NCBI GenBank assembly: GCA_910579225.1 | Contig: CAJTTI010000015.1 | Span: 1-64,000 of the forward strand | Source of the DNA: an uncultured Lachnospiraceae bacterium | GTDB lineage: Bacteria > Bacillota > Clostridia > Lachnospirales > Lachnospiraceae | Length of the DNA stretch: 64,000 nucleotides | Reading direction: 5' to 3' | Part shown: positions 52,863 through 61,539 of the stretch, piece after piece | Position numbering within the stretch: the stretch's first letter is position 1 | How the letters are laid out: every line of letters begins with the position of its first letter | Notes under the pieces: model-generated | What the model was told of the DNA's origin: nothing | The model's input: only the letters and a program-made list of their open reading frames with translations | Database searches by the model: none | Translations under genes and position numbers: made by a program

Positions 52863-53882
52863 TTATTCCAGATATTCGGTCATCACATAACCGGTCTGTC
52901 CTTTATAATCCACTTTACTCCAGCCGTTCTCATAAGATTCAATCTGTGTGATCGCATCTCCCTGATATGCCACTGCAATTCTCGCGGATTCTGTACTCAT
53001 CTCCGCACGTACATTCACCGTGCTGCTTGCCCTGGTCTGACGGTTCTGAGAAGTTGCTTCCCCTTCAGACGGTGCCTGGGGCTCCTGAGGCGCTTCCTCT
53101 GGTGTCTCCTCCGGCACTTCATCAACAACCTCCGGAGCTTCTTCCTCTGCCGGTTCCTCCTCCGACACCTGACCGTTTATCTTCTGGATGAACTCCGCCA
53201 GCATTTTATCACTTTCCTGTGCCGCCTGATAACGGGTCCTCACATCATCAAACAATGCTTTCACATCCGGATCCTGCTCCAGCTTCGTCACATATTCCTG
53301 CATGCTCTCATCCACATTTCCATAGTGAATATAGCGTCCGTCCGGACCCATGGGCATGTACAGGCAAAGAATATCCGGTGCACTGGTCTCCACATTGATC
53401 AGCTTCATATCATAACATATGAACACAATATAGGAATCTTCCTCCGGGCCGTCCTTTGTATAACAGCTAATATTGTTAAAAGACTCAATGAATTTAGCTC
53501 TGTTGCGGATACTTTCCTTGTCTTCATCCGTCAGCACATCCACAATTGTCTCCAGTGTCTCCACATCGCCGTTAGCTATACTTGCACAATACTTCTCCAC
53601 CAGTCTTTCAATAGAAGAATGTGTATTCTCTTCCAGTTTGTTCTCCGGCTCTGCTTCCGGCTGTACCTGGCCGTCAGGCGCCGTCTGCTCTCCGGTTGTC
53701 TCCTGACCCTCCGGCTGGTTCTCCATAATCTCCTGCGGCGGTTCTGTCTCCGTCTTTGGTTCCTGTCCCTTCTCGCCTTTCAATAAAAATACAATTATGA
53801 TCAATAGCACGATGATAATGCCGATATAGATTCGATAATCTGTCAAAATATCTTTCAATGTAGTTGTTTTTTCCTGCTTCAT
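52863..53882 (-). CDS. Membrane-anchored SH3b-domain protein
   Basis: 339 residues. One N-terminal signal-anchor helix (IYIGIIIVLLIIIVFLL, about 18-36), then a Glu/Pro/Gln-rich linker, an NTF2-like or DUF-type extracellular domain (about 90-230, EKYCASIANGDVETLETIVD), a second Pro/Glu linker (EEPAEEEAPEVVDEVPEETP), and a C-terminal SH3b domain (STVNVRAEMSTESARIA, ENGWSKVDYKGQTGYVMTEYL). SH3b domains bind cell-wall peptides. A role in the envelope is likely; nothing more specific can be said. Confidence 0.9.
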   Translation of the reverse strand: MKQEKTTTLKDILTDYRIYIGIIIVLLIIIVFLLKGEKGQEPKTETEPPQEIMENQPEGQETTGEQTAPDGQVQPEAEPENKLEENTHSSIERLVEKYCASIANGDVETLETIVDVLTDEDKESIRNRAKFIESFNNISCYTKDGPEEDSYIVFICYDMKLINVETSAPDILCLYMPMGPDGRYIHYGNVDESMQEYVTKLEQDPDVKALFDDVRTRYQAAQESDKMLAEFIQKINGQVSEEEPAEEEAPEVVDEVPEETPEEAPQEPQAPSEGEATSQNRQTRASSTVNVRAEMSTESARIAVAYQGDAITQIESYENGWSKVDYKGQTGYVMTEYLE

Positions 53883-53925
53883 AAGTCCTCCTCATTCATT
53901 TATATTTATTTTAGAATATAAAAAA

Positions 53926-53999
53926 TGCACCTGACAAGATTCGAACTTGCGACACCGGGCGTCGGAGGCCCGTGCTCTATCCAGCTGAGCTACAGGTGC
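53926..53999 (-). tRNA. tRNA-Arg (anticodon CCG)
   Basis: 74 bases on the minus strand, from GCACCTGTAGCTCAGCTGG to the discriminator A. Acceptor stem GCACCTG/CAGGTGC, anticodon loop CTCCGAC with CCG, reading CGG, T-loop TTCGAAT. CCA is not encoded. A T-run follows directly and can end transcription. Confidence 0.97.
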
Positions 54000-54018
54000 T
54001 TGAATGATTACGTTGACT

Positions 54019-54047
54019 ATCATACACCTTTTTTCAGAATTACGCAA
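54019..54047 (-). promoter_or_regulatory. tRNA promoter
   Basis: TTGCGT (54042-54047), 17 bases, TATGAT (54019-54024) on the minus strand, 19 bases before the tRNA. The stretch from here to 54206 shows only a weak hairpin (ATCCCT/AGGGAT, 54109-54147). Confidence 0.8.
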
Positions 54048-54206
54048 CCTTTTTTTGTAATAAATTTGTAACATGTTGCAAATTACCCGTTCAGGTCCTT
54101 TCTAAAGCAGGCATCCCTCCGCTCCGACCACGCAGAGCAAAGGGATATCTCTCCATAAAAAATGTTCACCTGACCATGTCAGCGCGACAAAGAACTGCCG
54201 GCTATT

Positions 54207-55067
54207 CTACTTCAGTACCCCTGTCTCTTCCGAATAAAAGTACGCGTGTCCGCTCAGATATTCCTCCTGTCTTACACAGGTTGTATTCACTTCCTGTATC
54301 AGCTGTTCCAGCTCAAACGGACCCACTGCAAGACTTTCAGGAAGCAGCAACAGTTCATGAACGCTGCTTGGAAGGACGTAATAACTTTCACCAAGCCTCT
54401 GAAGGCACATTCTCTGCACCTGGGGATTAATGATCACGGCCGCTCCATACTCCTTCTGACAGTTACTGAGAATATGCATTCCACTGCTAAGGGGATCAAA
54501 GCCGCAGGTTCCCAAGAAATGTTCCATTGGCTCCAGAAATACCTGTATTTCCGACATATTTTCTGCAGCAGCAGTGTAGATGTCCTCTATCGTCACTCCC
54601 CAGTACTCCATATGACTCGTGTAGATCAGTGCGGTGGCATGTTCCAGAATCCGCTCCGGAATCTGGAAGTGAAACACAATCGCCAGATCCAGCCATGGGA
54701 GCCACGGAACATCCTTCAGGAGTTCTTCATTTTTATCCCGTGAAATCAGCCGGCAATGAATCCGTTTTCTCATTTTCTCAAAATCCATCAGCTGATCCAC
54801 TCCATGGCTTGGGAACAACCGGCTTTCTCTTTGAAGCTTTAGAACCATATCCGCAATCTCATCAACCGTATCCTCTAACAGTTCCTCCTGATAATACTGA
54901 TTCACATAGACAGTAGGGCGTTCCCTGTGTCCCTCCACACAATAAGAAAAACCATCCAGTTTTACATTGTTATTCTTCAGTATCCGAACTCTTTTGACTG
55001 TTTCACCCTCTTCCAGCTTTCCCATAATCTTCTGCTCCAGGTGCATCAAAAAATCTTCATATGTCAT
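54207..55067 (-). CDS. DUF5688-like protein
   Basis: 286 residues from MTYEDFLMHLEQKI (AAAGGA five bases upstream); the longer frame to 55166 has no ribosome site. Features: VKRVRILKNNNVKLDGFSY, PTVYVNQYYQEEL, VPWLPWLDLAIVFHF, and SNCQKEYGAAVIINP. This order resembles DUF5688, a family of Lachnospiraceae proteins of unknown function often found in several copies per genome. No signal peptide, no TM. Single gene with no clear partner. Confidence 0.8.
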   Translation of the reverse strand: MTYEDFLMHLEQKIMGKLEEGETVKRVRILKNNNVKLDGFSYCVEGHRERPTVYVNQYYQEELLEDTVDEIADMVLKLQRESRLFPSHGVDQLMDFEKMRKRIHCRLISRDKNEELLKDVPWLPWLDLAIVFHFQIPERILEHATALIYTSHMEYWGVTIEDIYTAAAENMSEIQVFLEPMEHFLGTCGFDPLSSGMHILSNCQKEYGAAVIINPQVQRMCLQRLGESYYVLPSSVHELLLLPESLAVGPFELEQLIQEVNTTCVRQEEYLSGHAYFYSEETGVLK

Positions 55068-55197
55068 CTGATTCCTTTCTGTCTCTGTATCGTTTTCATG
55101 GGAATCCATGTGCGGAATGCACCAGAATGTTCTATATCTGCTTCTATTGTATCCGATTTCACCCATTTCCGCAATACCAAATAAAAAAGAACATCTG

Positions 55198-56571
55198 TTA
55201 AAACCCCTTTTCTCTCAGTCTTGAAACAATCTGCACATAGGTTTCTGTCACATCAAATCCTTTATAATCTTCCCGCTTTAAATCAATAATATCTCCATGA
55301 GATATCCCTCTCGTATGTACATTGGAAAAAATCCCCTGAAACTCCCCCCATTTAGCAGAATTCACACTGACAAGACCGTCGTTGTCTCCCTCCAGTGGCC
55401 GGATCATGCAATAGGGAATACATAAGAGCAGATGACTCCATGGGTGCTTCATCTTCGAAGTGTAACTCTGATAATACACTTCCAGGGCGTCTGGTACCTG
55501 CTGATTGAACCGCTCGCTCTCTCTTGTTGAAAACTGATGGGTTGCCGTGTAAAAATCCGGATTCCGGTCTCCCAGTCTGGAGAATGTACGGTCGAAGTAA
55601 CAGGCAACCAGCCGATACAGTCCATCTGGCAGTCCGCAGGCATAGTCCACAAAGCGGCAGCCCCGATGGGGCGTGTTCATGGTTGTAAGGGACGCCACAT
55701 AAGGCGCCATACCCAACTTAGAGATGGCATATCTGGCGTCCAGGCCTCCTTTGGAATGAGCGATTACATTTACCTTTTCGCAACCGGTCTCTTCCCGAAT
55801 TTGAAGAATCCGCTTCCGGATGTCTTCTGCATTGTACACGATTGTTCCCAGCGCCTCCTGATTGCCATAGTAAACGGTTGCTCCGTTCCTCTTAAGCTCC
55901 CCCGGAATCCTTCCCCAGTAATTAAAATACCGGAGGTCCCGGAAACCAATGCCGTGAACCATCACCAGCGGATACCTGGTCCTGCAAATCTCAGAATCCA
56001 CACGCAATTCTCTCAGTTTTGCTTTCTCCCATTCAAAATCATACTCTTCCCGTATGAGACGGCAGGCATAGAGCAGAACCACAACGTTCACAACCGGAAT
56101 CCACATGATAAAGACCATCACTGCACGACGCACAATCCCAAGGCGCCTGGAAGTACAGATCATTCGCAATACGCCATCTGCCAGAAGCAGAAAGCATCCC
56201 GCACAGGCAAGGACAGCATTTACAGTCAGAAGCACCGGCCCCACAGACACAGGCAGCGCCGACGAGATATAAAACCGGCAGAACACCCATATCTGTACTG
56301 CCATGGTATAAAGTCCGCAGTAAACCAGCCTTCCTCCCCCAAGCATCATGCGCACCCGAAGGCCGGTCCTGCTTCCCCTCCGGTCCTTTGCAGGCATCGT
56401 CAAAAGACAGACATACTGCACCGCCAGCACCACAACCACCGCCGACAGTAAAAATCCGGCGGCCGGAATCTTTTTCCACAGATATTCCATCTGGCTCATA
56501 CAAAGGAGCAGATTCAGCGTACAGGGCAGGCTCACCCCCAGCCAGCATCTTCTCAGCCATTTCCGAATCAT
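55198..56571 (-). CDS. Membrane-attached lipase-like alpha/beta hydrolase
   Basis: 457 residues. The N-terminal 170 residues hold about five membrane helices; the rest is an alpha/beta-hydrolase lipase fold: oxyanion region VMVHGIGF (about 206), nucleophile elbow IAHSKGGLDAR (Ser273), later EGDNDGLVSV and GISHGDIID for the acid and histidine. The nucleophile motif and TMNTPHRG segment resemble triacylglycerol lipases such as the LipA/PlaB-like group. Topology puts the catalytic part on one side of the membrane; which side is not clear. Possibly acts on membrane lipids. Confidence 0.88.
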   Translation of the reverse strand: MIRKWLRRCWLGVSLPCTLNLLLCMSQMEYLWKKIPAAGFLLSAVVVVLAVQYVCLLTMPAKDRRGSRTGLRVRMMLGGGRLVYCGLYTMAVQIWVFCRFYISSALPVSVGPVLLTVNAVLACAGCFLLLADGVLRMICTSRRLGIVRRAVMVFIMWIPVVNVVVLLYACRLIREEYDFEWEKAKLRELRVDSEICRTRYPLVMVHGIGFRDLRYFNYWGRIPGELKRNGATVYYGNQEALGTIVYNAEDIRKRILQIREETGCEKVNVIAHSKGGLDARYAISKLGMAPYVASLTTMNTPHRGCRFVDYACGLPDGLYRLVACYFDRTFSRLGDRNPDFYTATHQFSTRESERFNQQVPDALEVYYQSYTSKMKHPWSHLLLCIPYCMIRPLEGDNDGLVSVNSAKWGEFQGIFSNVHTRGISHGDIIDLKREDYKGFDVTETYVQIVSRLREKGF

Positions 56572-56626
56572 CTCTGATCACCCTCTCCTCTCCCAAATCA
56601 CCCGTCCATTTATTCTAAAACAAAAA

Positions 56627-56704
56627 CGGACAGGCGGCAGAACCTGTATGCACCCGGCGGACATCCGCCGCCGAATGAAGCATACAAACTCTGCCGCCCG
56701 TCCG
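56627..56704 (-). terminator. Elaborate nested-hairpin terminator after efp
   Basis: Outer arms CGGACAGGCGGCAGA (56627-56641) and TCTGCCGCCCGTCCG (56690-56704) pair at 14 of 15 positions; then TGTATGC/GCATACA, then CGGCGGA/TCCGCCG. On the minus strand it runs into GTTTTTGTTTTAG. It ends the efp transcript. Confidence 0.85.
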
Positions 56705-56774
56705 AAACATTCCATACGGGCATCTTCGGCACCAAAGGAAACGCCCTCCGTCCATCCTGCATGCAGGCAAAACA

Positions 56775-57332
56775 TTACACTCTGGACAGATACTCTCCAC
56801 TTCTGGTGTCAATCTTAATCTTGTTCCCGGTCTCCACGAACAGAGGCACATAGACCACTGCTCCGGTCTCAACCGTTGCCGGCTTGGTAGCACCGGTAGC
56901 CGTATCTCCTTTAAATCCAGGCTCTGTATCCGTAATCTCCAGCTCCACGAACAGAGGCGCCTCCACGGCAAACACATTGCCATTGTGAGAACAGACTTTT
57001 ACCATCTCGTTTTCTTTCACGAACTTCAGCGCATCTCCTACATCATCACTGTTCAGCGCAATCTGGTCATAAGTCTCCACATTCATAAAATGGAACAGAT
57101 CACCATCGCTGTACAGATACTGCATGTCCACACGGTCAATCCGTGCTGCCGGAAACTTCTCTGTGGGACGGAATGTCTTCTCAACCACGCCGCCATTGAT
57201 GATGTTTTTAAGCTTGGTTCTTACAAACGCCGCTCCTTTTCCCGGTTTTACATGCTGAAACTCTAAAATCTGATAAACGTTACCTTCGATCTCCAGTGTA
57301 ACGCCATTTCTGAAATCACCTGCTGAAATCAT
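56775..57332 (-). CDS. efp: Translation elongation factor P
   Basis: 185 residues. KOW-like N-terminal domain, OB domains, and the tip loop HVKPGKGAAFVRTK with Lys32 as the position that is modified in many bacteria. C-terminal signature FKGDTATGATKPATVETGA. It rescues ribosomes stalled at polyproline. AAGGAGG nine bases before ATG. Stands alone with its own promoter and terminator. Confidence 0.97.
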   Translation of the reverse strand: MISAGDFRNGVTLEIEGNVYQILEFQHVKPGKGAAFVRTKLKNIINGGVVEKTFRPTEKFPAARIDRVDMQYLYSDGDLFHFMNVETYDQIALNSDDVGDALKFVKENEMVKVCSHNGNVFAVEAPLFVELEITDTEPGFKGDTATGATKPATVETGAVVYVPLFVETGNKIKIDTRSGEYLSRV

Positions 57333-57389
57333 TCTGTATTTCCTCCTTACTGTTTCGGAAGGGACTGAACATTCCCCACACTTTCTACT

Positions 57390-57418
57390 ATTCTATAATA
57401 GAATCAAACGGATTTCAA
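57390..57418 (-). promoter_or_regulatory. Promoter of efp
   Basis: TTGAAA (57413-57418), 17 bases, TAGAAT (57390-57395) on the minus strand; leader of about 50 bases. Confidence 0.72.
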
Positions 57419-57476
57419 CTGTTTTTTCGTTTCCAACATGTTTTACACTACAGTAAACAATGTCCTCCTGCCTTCA

Positions 57477-59789
57477 TTACTTCTTCCATCCCAGTATCAC
57501 CTTGAAAAGATCCCCATCCGTCTCAACTTTAAACCAGCCGTTTTGCAGCTCTGTAAAGCTCTGGGCAATAGCCAGTCCAAGTCCGCTTCCCTCCGTATTG
57601 CGGGACAAATCTCCTCTGACAAAACGTTCTGTAATCTCTTCCGGAGAAAAATTCATCTCTGTGGCAGACATATTTTTAAAACTTACCAGAACCTCCGTCT
57701 CCGTATCTTTCAATTCAATATAAACACGGGAATTCGGCATGGAATATTTCAAAATATTCTGAACCAGATTATCTGCCACCCGGAACATCCTCTGAGGATC
57801 CAGGGGAAGGATACATTTTTCCTCTGGAAAATTCCACCGAAAGTCCAGCGTACTCTGAGCAATCCGGTCCTCATTTTCCAGGCGCACCTGCTTCATCAAA
57901 CTAACCAGATCCACGTCTTCAAAGTTCATTGTAATATTATCTGTCGTAGCTTTGCTGACTTCAAACAAATCTTCAATAAGCACCTTCAGTCTCTGAGACT
58001 TTTTATCCAATGTGTCAATATAATCCTTCCGCTCCTCTTCTGTAATCCCTTCCTTCTTCAGAAGATCCACATACGTAATGATCGCCGTCAAAGGAGTTTT
58101 CAGATCATGGGATACATTAGTAATCAGTTCCGTCTTCATATTCCGGCTCCTGACCTCCTCATTAACCGCCATGCGGAATCCACTTTGAATAGACGCCAGT
58201 TCATCGCGGACCGGATTAAAGATTCCCACATCCTGATCTGTCTCCGTATTCAGATCGCCTGCAGCGATGGTCCTGGTCATATCCAGGAGCTTCCGATATT
58301 GTCCCTGAATCTCCCCGCATTTTTTCTTGATCACTATATACAGGAGAATGGTATAAACCACTGCGCCCACAACTCCGCCGAGCCAGATGCAGCAGAGAAA
58401 TGCCACAATCACTCCATTTAGTCCCACGACTTTCCAAATATTACGGGTCAGATTCTCATCTACTTCCACATCTGTCGCCCAATGCCAGAAACGGAGCCAA
58501 AGACGCTTCATCCATCTACAGATACCAATGCAAAGCATATGGTCTCTCAGCGTACGAATCGGATGAATTATATAAGGAATCACTGACGCTGCAAACCAGT
58601 ACCAGCACAATGCAAAACAGGTCCAGAACAGCCAGATAAACAATGTTGTCATGCTCTGTGCAAAATTACCAAACCCCATATACTGAAAATCTTCTAAAAG
58701 ACCGGTTGTCATGGTGTAAATTGCAAAATCTGACGGCACAAGGCTCACGGTTACCGCCATGCCCACAGCCCCTGCATAGGCCGTCAGTTCCGTTGGCAGC
58801 CGGAAAATCCGTCTGTTCCGAAGTTCCAGAGACGGGATATTCTGCAGCACCAGAGCCAGCAGAACCATACCAAATAAGATTGCCAAAACGCCGATCATAT
58901 ACCCGCTTCTGACATAGGACTGACGTTCTGCCCAGTAATCCCTCCACAAATAGTCATAGTCGCTTCTTCCGTCTCCATAGATACCGAAGACAAACGTTGC
59001 ATTCTGGATCGCCGGAACTGGCATGGACGCCAGAAGTTGGGCATTTCTCTCCGGATTTGATTCCATAGGAATCTCTTTTTCGTAGGTATCTCCGTCCTCC
59101 GTCACGACAGTCACTGTTTCATATACATCGCTTCCGTCGTATAAGTCTCCATCATATTGCATGCCATTATCTTCCATCAGTTTGCCCATGGAAGCCTGCT
59201 GGAGATACCCCGTCAGCTCAGCCTGATTAAAATCCAGTCCCCAGCAATTCTTGATACTTGGAATCCCTCTGCTGTCATAGGTGATGACCATCGCTCCCGC
59301 ATAATATTCTTCTAAATATTCGCTGTTTCCCTGGGCAATCATCTGTAGATCTCCGTTGGAACCATAGCTTTTCTCTGCACCAATAGCAAAACTGGCATAG
59401 GAATTGTTGCTCTGCTGCACGGCATACTGATTTCTCATATTTTTCATAAGCCGGGCAGAAGCTTCCTGAAGGTTATTCCGCTCCTCATCAGTCAGACGGC
59501 TCAAATCATAATTCTGTGTAAAATAATCAAACGCATCCATATCCGGCGTCACTTCATAGTTCATATAATATATGGAAGAACGCAGATATCTCATAAAGTC
59601 TATATCTACGTAAATCAGGGACTCGCTCTTCTCTTCCTCATGCTCCGCCTGAAATGCTTTTATATTCTCGTTTGCACGCTGGCGGAAGACCGGATAGGCA
59701 CTGCACATCATCGTCGACGCCGTTATCGCACATACAAGAATCAACAAGATTCCTTTCCAGTTACTGTTTTTCCATTTTGTAGCCAACAC
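57477..59789 (-). CDS. Sensor histidine kinase with large ectodomain and multi-TM region
   Basis: 770 residues. TM helix at 13-33, an extracellular domain of about 260 residues, then four to five further helices (295-317, 333-352, 380-405, 452-490), a HAMP-like stretch (MTRTIAAGDLN), the H-box NVSHDLKTPLTA (His561), and an ATPase domain with NLVQNILKYS, FVRGD and GSGLGLAIAQS. The N-box is NILKYS, with the usual Asn kept. GTG or TTG starts are both possible; the gene overlaps the response regulator by 29 bases, so translation is coupled. The signal sensed is unknown. Confidence 0.94.
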   Translation of the reverse strand: MLATKWKNSNWKGILLILVCAITASTMMCSAYPVFRQRANENIKAFQAEHEEEKSESLIYVDIDFMRYLRSSIYYMNYEVTPDMDAFDYFTQNYDLSRLTDEERNNLQEASARLMKNMRNQYAVQQSNNSYASFAIGAEKSYGSNGDLQMIAQGNSEYLEEYYAGAMVITYDSRGIPSIKNCWGLDFNQAELTGYLQQASMGKLMEDNGMQYDGDLYDGSDVYETVTVVTEDGDTYEKEIPMESNPERNAQLLASMPVPAIQNATFVFGIYGDGRSDYDYLWRDYWAERQSYVRSGYMIGVLAILFGMVLLALVLQNIPSLELRNRRIFRLPTELTAYAGAVGMAVTVSLVPSDFAIYTMTTGLLEDFQYMGFGNFAQSMTTLFIWLFWTCFALCWYWFAASVIPYIIHPIRTLRDHMLCIGICRWMKRLWLRFWHWATDVEVDENLTRNIWKVVGLNGVIVAFLCCIWLGGVVGAVVYTILLYIVIKKKCGEIQGQYRKLLDMTRTIAAGDLNTETDQDVGIFNPVRDELASIQSGFRMAVNEEVRSRNMKTELITNVSHDLKTPLTAIITYVDLLKKEGITEEERKDYIDTLDKKSQRLKVLIEDLFEVSKATTDNITMNFEDVDLVSLMKQVRLENEDRIAQSTLDFRWNFPEEKCILPLDPQRMFRVADNLVQNILKYSMPNSRVYIELKDTETEVLVSFKNMSATEMNFSPEEITERFVRGDLSRNTEGSGLGLAIAQSFTELQNGWFKVETDGDLFKVILGWKK

Positions 59790-60468
59790 CCCACACCACC
59801 TTTAAATATTTTGGATTTTTTGGATTGATCTCGATCTTTTCTCTAATATTCCGTACATGGACCATAATCGTATCGGAATTTACTGCTTTCTCATTCCATA
59901 CCCGCTCATAAATTTCATCTGCGGAAAATACTCTTCCTGGATGTTTCATCAGAAGAAGCAGTATCCGGTATTCCATAGGCGTCACTTTTACAGGGGTCCC
60001 GTCCACCCGAAGCTCTACCTTTTCTTCATCCAGCTCCAGACCACCGATCCGATACACATGCCCTTCTTCATTGTTTCCATTTGCCAGTTTTTCCATATAA
60101 CGACTGTACCGGCGAAGCTGGGAATTAACTCTCGCCAACAGCTCCAGCGGCGTAAACGGCTTTGTTACATAATCATCTGCACCCATATTAAGTCCCAGAA
60201 TCTTATCCACTTCCTCCGACTTCGCCGACAGCATGATTACAGGAAAATCATAATCTCTGCGCATCTCCATAACCATCTGGATCCCATCCTTTCTGGGCAT
60301 CATCACATCCACAATTGCCAGATGGATCTCCTCTCGATAGATCACTTCCAGGCCTTCGATCCCATCCGCCGCTTTGTAGACTTCATATCCCTGGCTTTTT
60401 AAGTAAATCTCGATTCCGTCCCGAATCTCCTTGTCATCTTCTACGATCAGTACATGATATTTATCCAT
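59761..60468 (-). CDS. OmpR-family response regulator
   Basis: 235 residues from MDKYHVLIVEDDKE (AGGGAG eight bases upstream); nine codons longer is possible. Receiver domain with acidic pair EDD, phospho-acceptor in IVDVMMPRKDG, LSAKSEE and switch Lys in YVTKPF; C-terminal winged helix with VKVTPMEYRILLLLMKHPG and VHVRNIREKIE. Partner of the kinase downstream. Likely autoregulates through the 11-bp repeats upstream. Confidence 0.96.
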   Translation of the reverse strand: MDKYHVLIVEDDKEIRDGIEIYLKSQGYEVYKAADGIEGLEVIYREEIHLAIVDVMMPRKDGIQMVMEMRRDYDFPVIMLSAKSEEVDKILGLNMGADDYVTKPFTPLELLARVNSQLRRYSRYMEKLANGNNEEGHVYRIGGLELDEEKVELRVDGTPVKVTPMEYRILLLLMKHPGRVFSADEIYERVWNEKAVNSDTIMVHVRNIREKIEINPKNPKYLKVVWGVGYKMEKQ

Positions 60469-60583
60469 AATCTTATCTCCCTGTTCTTTTTTCATAGCGT
60501 TTTCATTCTGCCGCTCCTTTCCCTATACATCCGTTGATAATGACTGTATTTTAGAGGCAGAATCTTAAAAACAAATGCAGGTA

Positions 60584-60605
60584 TTTCTAAAGAATTCCTA
60601 AAGAA
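60584..60605 (-). promoter_or_regulatory. Two 11-bp direct repeats, likely response-regulator operator
   Basis: On the minus strand TTCTTTAGGAA is followed at once by TTCTTTAGAAA: 10 of 11 bases agree, with the 11-bp period of OmpR/PhoB-type half-sites. They lie about 115 bases before the regulator start; TTTAGA then TTAAGA at 17 bases could be -35 and -10. Confidence 0.55.
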
Positions 60606-60756
60606 AGCCTGCATATTTTTCACATTATAACACATATTAACACAAGTCCACAACCCTGCTGCATCCGTCAGGGTGTGCAGCCGGCTGATAATCTGCAGAA
60701 ACCGACTGTAAATCACTGTCAGCCGCAGGAAATGTTTAACAGGAGAAATTGTAAAT

Positions 60757-60954
60757 ATGAAAAAAGAAACAATAAAATCCTCCTTGATACCGGAGGGATA
60801 TGATGACCTGACCCCATGTTCTGCCCAGGACATGACGGGACTCATCCCGGCGGGACCATCCGGAGAAGAGGAACTGGAAAACTATGAAGAACTCTATCCA
60901 TTTCTCCCAAAGGTCCCGGGGAAACATTCTGCAAAATCTGTAAAAGAAGACTGA
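60757..60954 (+). CDS. Small acidic protein of unknown function (65 aa)
   Basis: 65 residues, plus strand, between two minus-strand genes. AACAGGAGAAATTGTAA puts AGGAG ten bases before ATG. Sequence features: basic N-terminus (MKKETIKSSLIPEGYDDLTP), one Cys, SGEEELENYEELYPFLPKVP in the acidic middle, and a basic tail. No TM and no known domain. Proline-rich and probably mostly unfolded. It ends three bases before the stop of the convergent reductase gene. Its upstream region (60612-60740) has a CCCTG/CAGGG hairpin but no convincing promoter. Confidence 0.6.
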   Translation: MKKETIKSSLIPEGYDDLTPCSAQDMTGLIPAGPSGEEELENYEELYPFLPKVPGKHSAKSVKED

Positions 60955-60957
60955 CTC

Positions 60958-61512
60958 TTATCCCGCATTCAGATTTTCAGCCAGTTCTTCCAGAGCCTTT
61001 TTTACATCCGGCCGGTCGGACAAGCCGGCCTGGTCGGAATTACCCATGGTGACAACACCCACACAGGCAGCTCCCAGATCGTCCAGCATATACTTCAGTG
61101 TCTGTATGGCCCCCAAAAACTGTCTGGGAGACTCCGGAGCGCCTCCTGCCAGGAGAATCCCTCCCTTCCTGGTTACAGGCAATTTGTCTCCCCGGACAGA
61201 AGCCGCCCAGTAGACCTGAAGACGATCCAGGACCGCTTTCATGGAACCCGGAATATTATAAAAATAGACCGGTGCCGCGAATACGATCCGGTCAGCCTCG
61301 TCAAATTTTTGATAGATTTCCTGCATGGGGTCCTGAATGCAGCAGTTTTTGTGGGAAAAGCAATAACGGCAGTCCCTGCAGGGCATTATATCCCTGCGAT
61401 TATCCAAAGAAAGCATCTCGGTCTCTCCTGACAGCCTGTCTGCCAGATAAGCAGCCATATGGGCCGTGTGGCCTTCCTTTCTTGGTGAACCAGTTATAAT
61501 CAGATTCTTCAT
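60958..61512 (-). CDS. Flavodoxin-fold NAD(P)H-dependent FMN reductase
   Basis: 184 residues. FMN phosphate loop ITGSPRKEGHTAHMAAYL, then CRDCRYCFSHKNCCIQD, a cysteine-rich segment common in iron-sulfur flavodoxin-like reductases, and FAAPVYFYNIPGSMKAVLDR. It probably reduces quinones, azo compounds or iron-sulfur partners with FMN. Strong ribosome site GGAGGAAGAT. Confidence 0.92.
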   Translation of the reverse strand: MKNLIITGSPRKEGHTAHMAAYLADRLSGETEMLSLDNRRDIMPCRDCRYCFSHKNCCIQDPMQEIYQKFDEADRIVFAAPVYFYNIPGSMKAVLDRLQVYWAASVRGDKLPVTRKGGILLAGGAPESPRQFLGAIQTLKYMLDDLGAACVGVVTMGNSDQAGLSDRPDVKKALEELAENLNAG

Positions 61513-61539
61513 ATCTTCCTCCTTACTCTTTTAACTTCC

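Noticed and set aside
54109..54147. Terminator after the DUF5688-like gene
   Set aside because: The stem ATCCCT/AGGGAT has a large internal loop and no U-tract; too weak to call.
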